NCBI GenBank assembly: GCA_964364145.1
Contig: CAYILC010000052.1
Span: 1-6,148 of the forward strand
DNA from: CAYILC01 sp964364145
Lineage (GTDB): Bacteria; Patescibacteriota; Microgenomatia; UBA1400; UBA12028
Reading direction: 5' to 3'
Length of the DNA: 6,148 bases
Of this stretch, positions 3,696 through 6,148 are shown in pieces; positions within the stretch are counted from its first letter, which is position 1, and each line of letters begins with the position of its first letter. The notes beneath the pieces are model-generated. The model did no database searches, was not told the DNA's origin, and saw only the letters and a list, made by a program, of their open reading frames with translations. The position numbers and the translations under genes are program-made.

Positions 3696-5843
3696 ATGCC
3701 TAATATGTTACCTAAACTGGAAGTAGATTCAGAACTTGAGGCTTTGCTTGCCACTCCGATATCTAGACGAACACTTCTTAAATTGTTTGGATTTGGAGGG
3801 AGTCTTGCTGCTTTGAGTGCATGTGGTATCTCAACACCTTCTTCTGAACAATCAACGTCACGAATAGATAGTGGTACTCCAGGATCCGCAGTAGATACTT
3901 CCCCATTATCAAAAGATCTTCCCCCAATCCCAGAGGTAGGAGCTTTAACACTGTACCGATATTCTGTAGAACAAATTCCTCAAAGCGTACGCGCTGAATT
4001 TAAGAGAAGTATCGGGGAGGTAAAATACCTTTGGGTTCCTTTAGTATCTTCAACACAGACCGATATCGCGGTAAACGAAATACGTGATACAGCTCCAGGT
4101 CGATCAGATAAGATCGTTACGTATGCCATGGGTGTCGTTGCCGTGAAACTCCCAGGAAAACAAATGTATGAAGCACACATGTGTTTGATGACATTTGCCA
4201 GCGGGAACATCGAAAGTCTGACAGTAGCAGGCTTGTTAGAGATGAGTATAAGTGATTTCTCAAGAGAGTATGTATACTCTCAAACACAGCTAACATCAGC
4301 GGGGATAGAAAATCTACCATTAAGTGCTAAACCGTTACTTGCTCTTCATGTGGGTCCTAACGAGACAACGTTTACCTACAATTTCCCAGCTCAACAAATT
4401 GAAAGTAATGGGCCGATTCAGGTAGATCAATTTGCAATGGAAAAAAAGTTTCGTGAATTCGCAGGAATTGATATAGCAAGTGCCGCTCAGGAATTGAATG
4501 CGGCTGTTTCTGCAGAAGTTGTTGTACCCGATGCGGAAACTGTTCAAGAAGTCCAGACCGCACTACAAAGAAAAACTCCTAATATTGACCTGACAAATGT
4601 TGTTATTGCTAACATTGTAATACGCACAGCTGGTGATCAGGATGCGGCACCGATAACTTTGGTACTGGATAAAAATGAGACTCAGTCAATTCTTGATGCG
4701 AATGGAATTGCAATACCGAAAGTATCATTACTGGGCATTTTTTACCGTGCAAATAAAGCAGTGAGTGCGGGTTTTCAGGATGCCCTGCACAATGTAGGTT
4801 TTAAAGCGGCATCTTTGGGGCAAGATGGGAATTCGGAATATATTATTTTGCAAGAGCTTGCGGCACAACTTCAAAAAGACCCTGCTACTGGAAGAGATAT
4901 TATTGTTGTTGGGGATGGCAAAACCATCCAAATTGCTTTTTCCGTAGAACTTGGAGTTGATGGTATTCCCACACCGACTCCAACTCCTGGTCCTCAAGCA
5001 TCATTAGTCCTGCTTTCGGCACATACAACTCTGGGAACAAAAAGTCTTCCTCCGATGAATCAAAGTGTAGATGTGGGTGGAAACTTGGCAGCTACGTTGG
5101 TGCCGGGGATTGAGAGTGTAGAAAGCAAAATAATAGCCCTTTCTTCGGAAGAGAAGATTTTTTTTGATACTGTGCTTCCCAAAGAAATAAAGGATAATTT
5201 TGCGTTTGATTTTACTCAGCAGGAACATGTTGACTTATTAAAGCAAATAATCCAGCAATATGAGCAAGCAAAGAAAATAGGTGCGGAGTCACCAGATCCC
5301 TCAGACGGGGCGTATTTTTCGAGCATAGAAGGCGAAAAAGTACATTATACAGAATGGGCATTTAGGCTTTCTGGTTATTTTAAACTTCAAGAAAGTGATG
5401 TTGTCTCTCATTACTCGTTTGTGGTATTTCAAGACACTCCGAGATTTGTTAACGTACAGATAGAAGAAAATGCATCGGAAAGTGGATTAATCCCAAGTAT
5501 GAAAAAGGGAACACCGAAGAAACTTTTTTATGGAATTACTCCATCAGATTCAGTTGAGGATGCCCTCGCTAAAATTGGAGATAAGTTTGTTGTGATGATG
5601 TTTATGACTTCTGAGGATGAGTACGTCCAAGCAATTGGGTATCCAAATTTATCACCGGCTGTAGAAAAATATCGACAAACAATAATACGTATAGTAAACT
5701 TTCTTCATGAGAACGAAGGGTCAGTATTATTAACAAACTCTGGGAAAAATATAATCAGGGGTAGACTAACTTCACAAAATTTTACGCAACAATTTTTGTT
5801 ACCAACAGCTGGGTTTGAAGGATTAACTAAGATTACGAAATAA
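3696..5843 (+). CDS. Predicted Tat-exported lipoprotein of unknown function, 715 residues
   Basis: The N-terminus has a 22-residue extension, then SRRTLLK (23-29), a twin-arginine motif with Leu at the usual Phe position, a short hydrophobic stretch FGFGGSLAA, and a lipobox L40-S41-A42-C43. The mature protein should be acylated at C43 and exposed outside the cytoplasmic membrane, exported folded by Tat. A Ser/Thr/Pro-rich linker (about 44-80) leads to a first region (81-420) of mixed alpha/beta character with an Ala/Val/Glu-rich stretch (260-295). Then come PTPTPTPGP (425-433) and a second region (435-715). Neither region is recognised, and no catalytic motif stands out. Folded export hints at a cofactor, or at folding before transport. 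ATG 3696 has a weak AGGA (3683-3686) nine bases upstream; ATG 3705 is the rival start and would shorten the protein by three residues. It appears to be its own transcription unit, and its link to the neighbours is unknown. Confidence 0.85.
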   Translation: MPNMLPKLEVDSELEALLATPISRRTLLKLFGFGGSLAALSACGISTPSSEQSTSRIDSGTPGSAVDTSPLSKDLPPIPEVGALTLYRYSVEQIPQSVRAEFKRSIGEVKYLWVPLVSSTQTDIAVNEIRDTAPGRSDKIVTYAMGVVAVKLPGKQMYEAHMCLMTFASGNIESLTVAGLLEMSISDFSREYVYSQTQLTSAGIENLPLSAKPLLALHVGPNETTFTYNFPAQQIESNGPIQVDQFAMEKKFREFAGIDIASAAQELNAAVSAEVVVPDAETVQEVQTALQRKTPNIDLTNVVIANIVIRTAGDQDAAPITLVLDKNETQSILDANGIAIPKVSLLGIFYRANKAVSAGFQDALHNVGFKAASLGQDGNSEYIILQELAAQLQKDPATGRDIIVVGDGKTIQIAFSVELGVDGIPTPTPTPGPQASLVLLSAHTTLGTKSLPPMNQSVDVGGNLAATLVPGIESVESKIIALSSEEKIFFDTVLPKEIKDNFAFDFTQQEHVDLLKQIIQQYEQAKKIGAESPDPSDGAYFSSIEGEKVHYTEWAFRLSGYFKLQESDVVSHYSFVVFQDTPRFVNVQIEENASESGLIPSMKKGTPKKLFYGITPSDSVEDALAKIGDKFVVMMFMTSEDEYVQAIGYPNLSPAVEKYRQTIIRIVNFLHENEGSVLLTNSGKNIIRGRLTSQNFTQQFLLPTAGFEGLTKITK
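4264..4281. repeat. Near-perfect inverted repeat inside the lipoprotein gene
   Basis: GAGAGTATGTATACTCTC is eight complementary pairs around a central GT, encoding part of REYVYSQ (residues 190-196). As DNA it is operator-like; as RNA only about seven pairs could form around a TGTA loop. No T-tract follows, so it is not a terminator. It may be chance. Confidence 0.6.
4968..4994 (+). other. PTPTPTPGP interdomain linker in the lipoprotein
   Basis: Residues 425-433 form a Pro/Thr linker that divides the mature lipoprotein into two regions of about 350 and 280 residues. Such linkers are common in secreted bacterial proteins and mark a probable domain boundary. Confidence 0.7.
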
Positions 5844-5884
5844 ATTCAACATACTTTTAGCATTTGCATTTTTCATGTATTTCT

Positions 5885-5890
5885 CATACT
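5885..5890 (+). promoter_or_regulatory. Weak -10-like element before the last gene
   Basis: CATACT (consensus TATAAT) ends nine bases before ATG 5900, matching the spacing at the two upstream transcription-unit heads. There is no TG extension and no Shine-Dalgarno before the ATG. On its own this is weak; the shared spacing is the main support. Confidence 0.3.
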
Positions 5891-5899
5891 CTAGTAGTG

Positions 5900-6148
5900 A
5901 TGAATAAAAAAGTAATTTTGAGTGCAGTTCTTGTAGTTATTATATTTGCATTATGTTTGTTAGTGATAAAAAGTGTTTCACTGAATTACTATGTTTTGTT
6001 GTCGAAAAGAACGATAAATATTTATTTAAACAGAATATTTCCAAAACGTTTTCCTTCCCCATATGCAATTTCTAAGGAACAAATACAACTTCCAAAATCA
6101 ACTCAAATAACAGATATTACACTCATCAAAGGTGTGGTTAAACGTAGA
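5900..6148 (+). CDS. Membrane-anchored protein of unknown function (3' end outside window)
   Basis: An open frame runs from ATG 5900 to the last base, giving 83 codons without a stop. The protein begins MNKKVILSAVLVVIIFALC; residues 5-23 form one hydrophobic helix after a short basic N-terminus. This suggests a signal anchor or uncleaved signal peptide with the rest (about 24 onward, basic and polar) outside the cytoplasm. C19 lies inside the hydrophobic segment and has no proper lipobox context. The start lies 56 bases after the lipoprotein stop, so the two could be co-transcribed or the gene may have its own leaderless promoter. The visible part shows no recognisable domain. AT-richness and Lys/Ile-rich codon content resemble the other low-GC genes here. 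It is truncated by the window edge, so no function is proposed. Confidence 0.65.
   Translation, partial: MNKKVILSAVLVVIIFALCLLVIKSVSLNYYVLLSKRTINIYLNRIFPKRFPSPYAISKEQIQLPKSTQITDITLIKGVVKRR

Noticed and set aside
4953..4987. GGAGTTG / CAACTCC inverted repeat flanking the Pro/Thr linker region
   Set aside because: Seven pairs separated by 21 bases within repetitive Pro/Thr codons is readily explained by chance and composition.
1..6148. CRISPR array, tRNA or rRNA gene
   Set aside because: No regularly spaced repeats and no recognisable tRNA or rRNA segments; nearly all sequence is occupied by coding frames.

Overview
The window looks like a bacterial chromosome fragment, most plausibly from the Candidate Phyla Radiation (Patescibacteria). 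This lineage call is an inference. It rests on the first pilin's RD-x-KR-x-x-DM...ALELY..D.GYYP region (a style common in that group), on tightly overlapping genes, on an extended -10 promoter lying almost on a start codon, and on a PTPTPTPGP-type linker in a large lipoprotein. TGA is used as a stop (for example at 413-415), so the UGA-as-glycine code of Gracilibacteria/SR1 does not apply. No rRNA, tRNA, CRISPR array, transposase or integrase was seen.

Region 1 (5-2052, roughly 50% GC) is an overlapping four-gene operon for type IV pilin / type II secretion-type pilin subunits. The order is GspG-like, GspH/FimT-like, GspI/PilV-like, GspJ/PilW-like, the classical G-H-I-J order; no GspK-like gene follows. 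Each has a prepilin-peptidase site with Glu at mature position +5, and each mature protein has exactly two cysteines, suggesting one disulfide per subunit. The third and fourth genes share a 25-nt direct repeat (22/25 identical, same reading frame) in their long leader-peptide coding regions. In both copies it can fold into a hairpin.

Region 2 (2060-3562, about 30% GC where counted) starts abruptly after the pilin operon with a consensus extended -10. It holds two genes overlapping by ATGA: a divergent, uracil-phosphoribosyltransferase-like protein, and a DNPH1/Rcl-like nucleotide-binding domain joined to a probable C-terminal ribbon-helix-helix DNA-binding domain. In the second protein, the positions matching the catalytic Tyr, Asp and Glu of Rcl are Ile, Ile and Leu, while phosphate-contacting serines remain. 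This looks like a nucleotide sensor built from an enzyme fold. A perfect palindrome, TTCAGCTGAA, between the -10 and the start codon is a candidate operator. This pair is the best candidate for an undescribed system in the window.

Region 3 (3563-6148) holds a 715-residue predicted Tat-exported lipoprotein of unknown function, followed by the start of a membrane-anchored protein that runs off the window. The three apparent transcription-unit heads (2079, 3696/3705, 5900) each have a -10-like hexamer ending nine bases before an ATG, suggesting leaderless or near-leaderless mRNAs.
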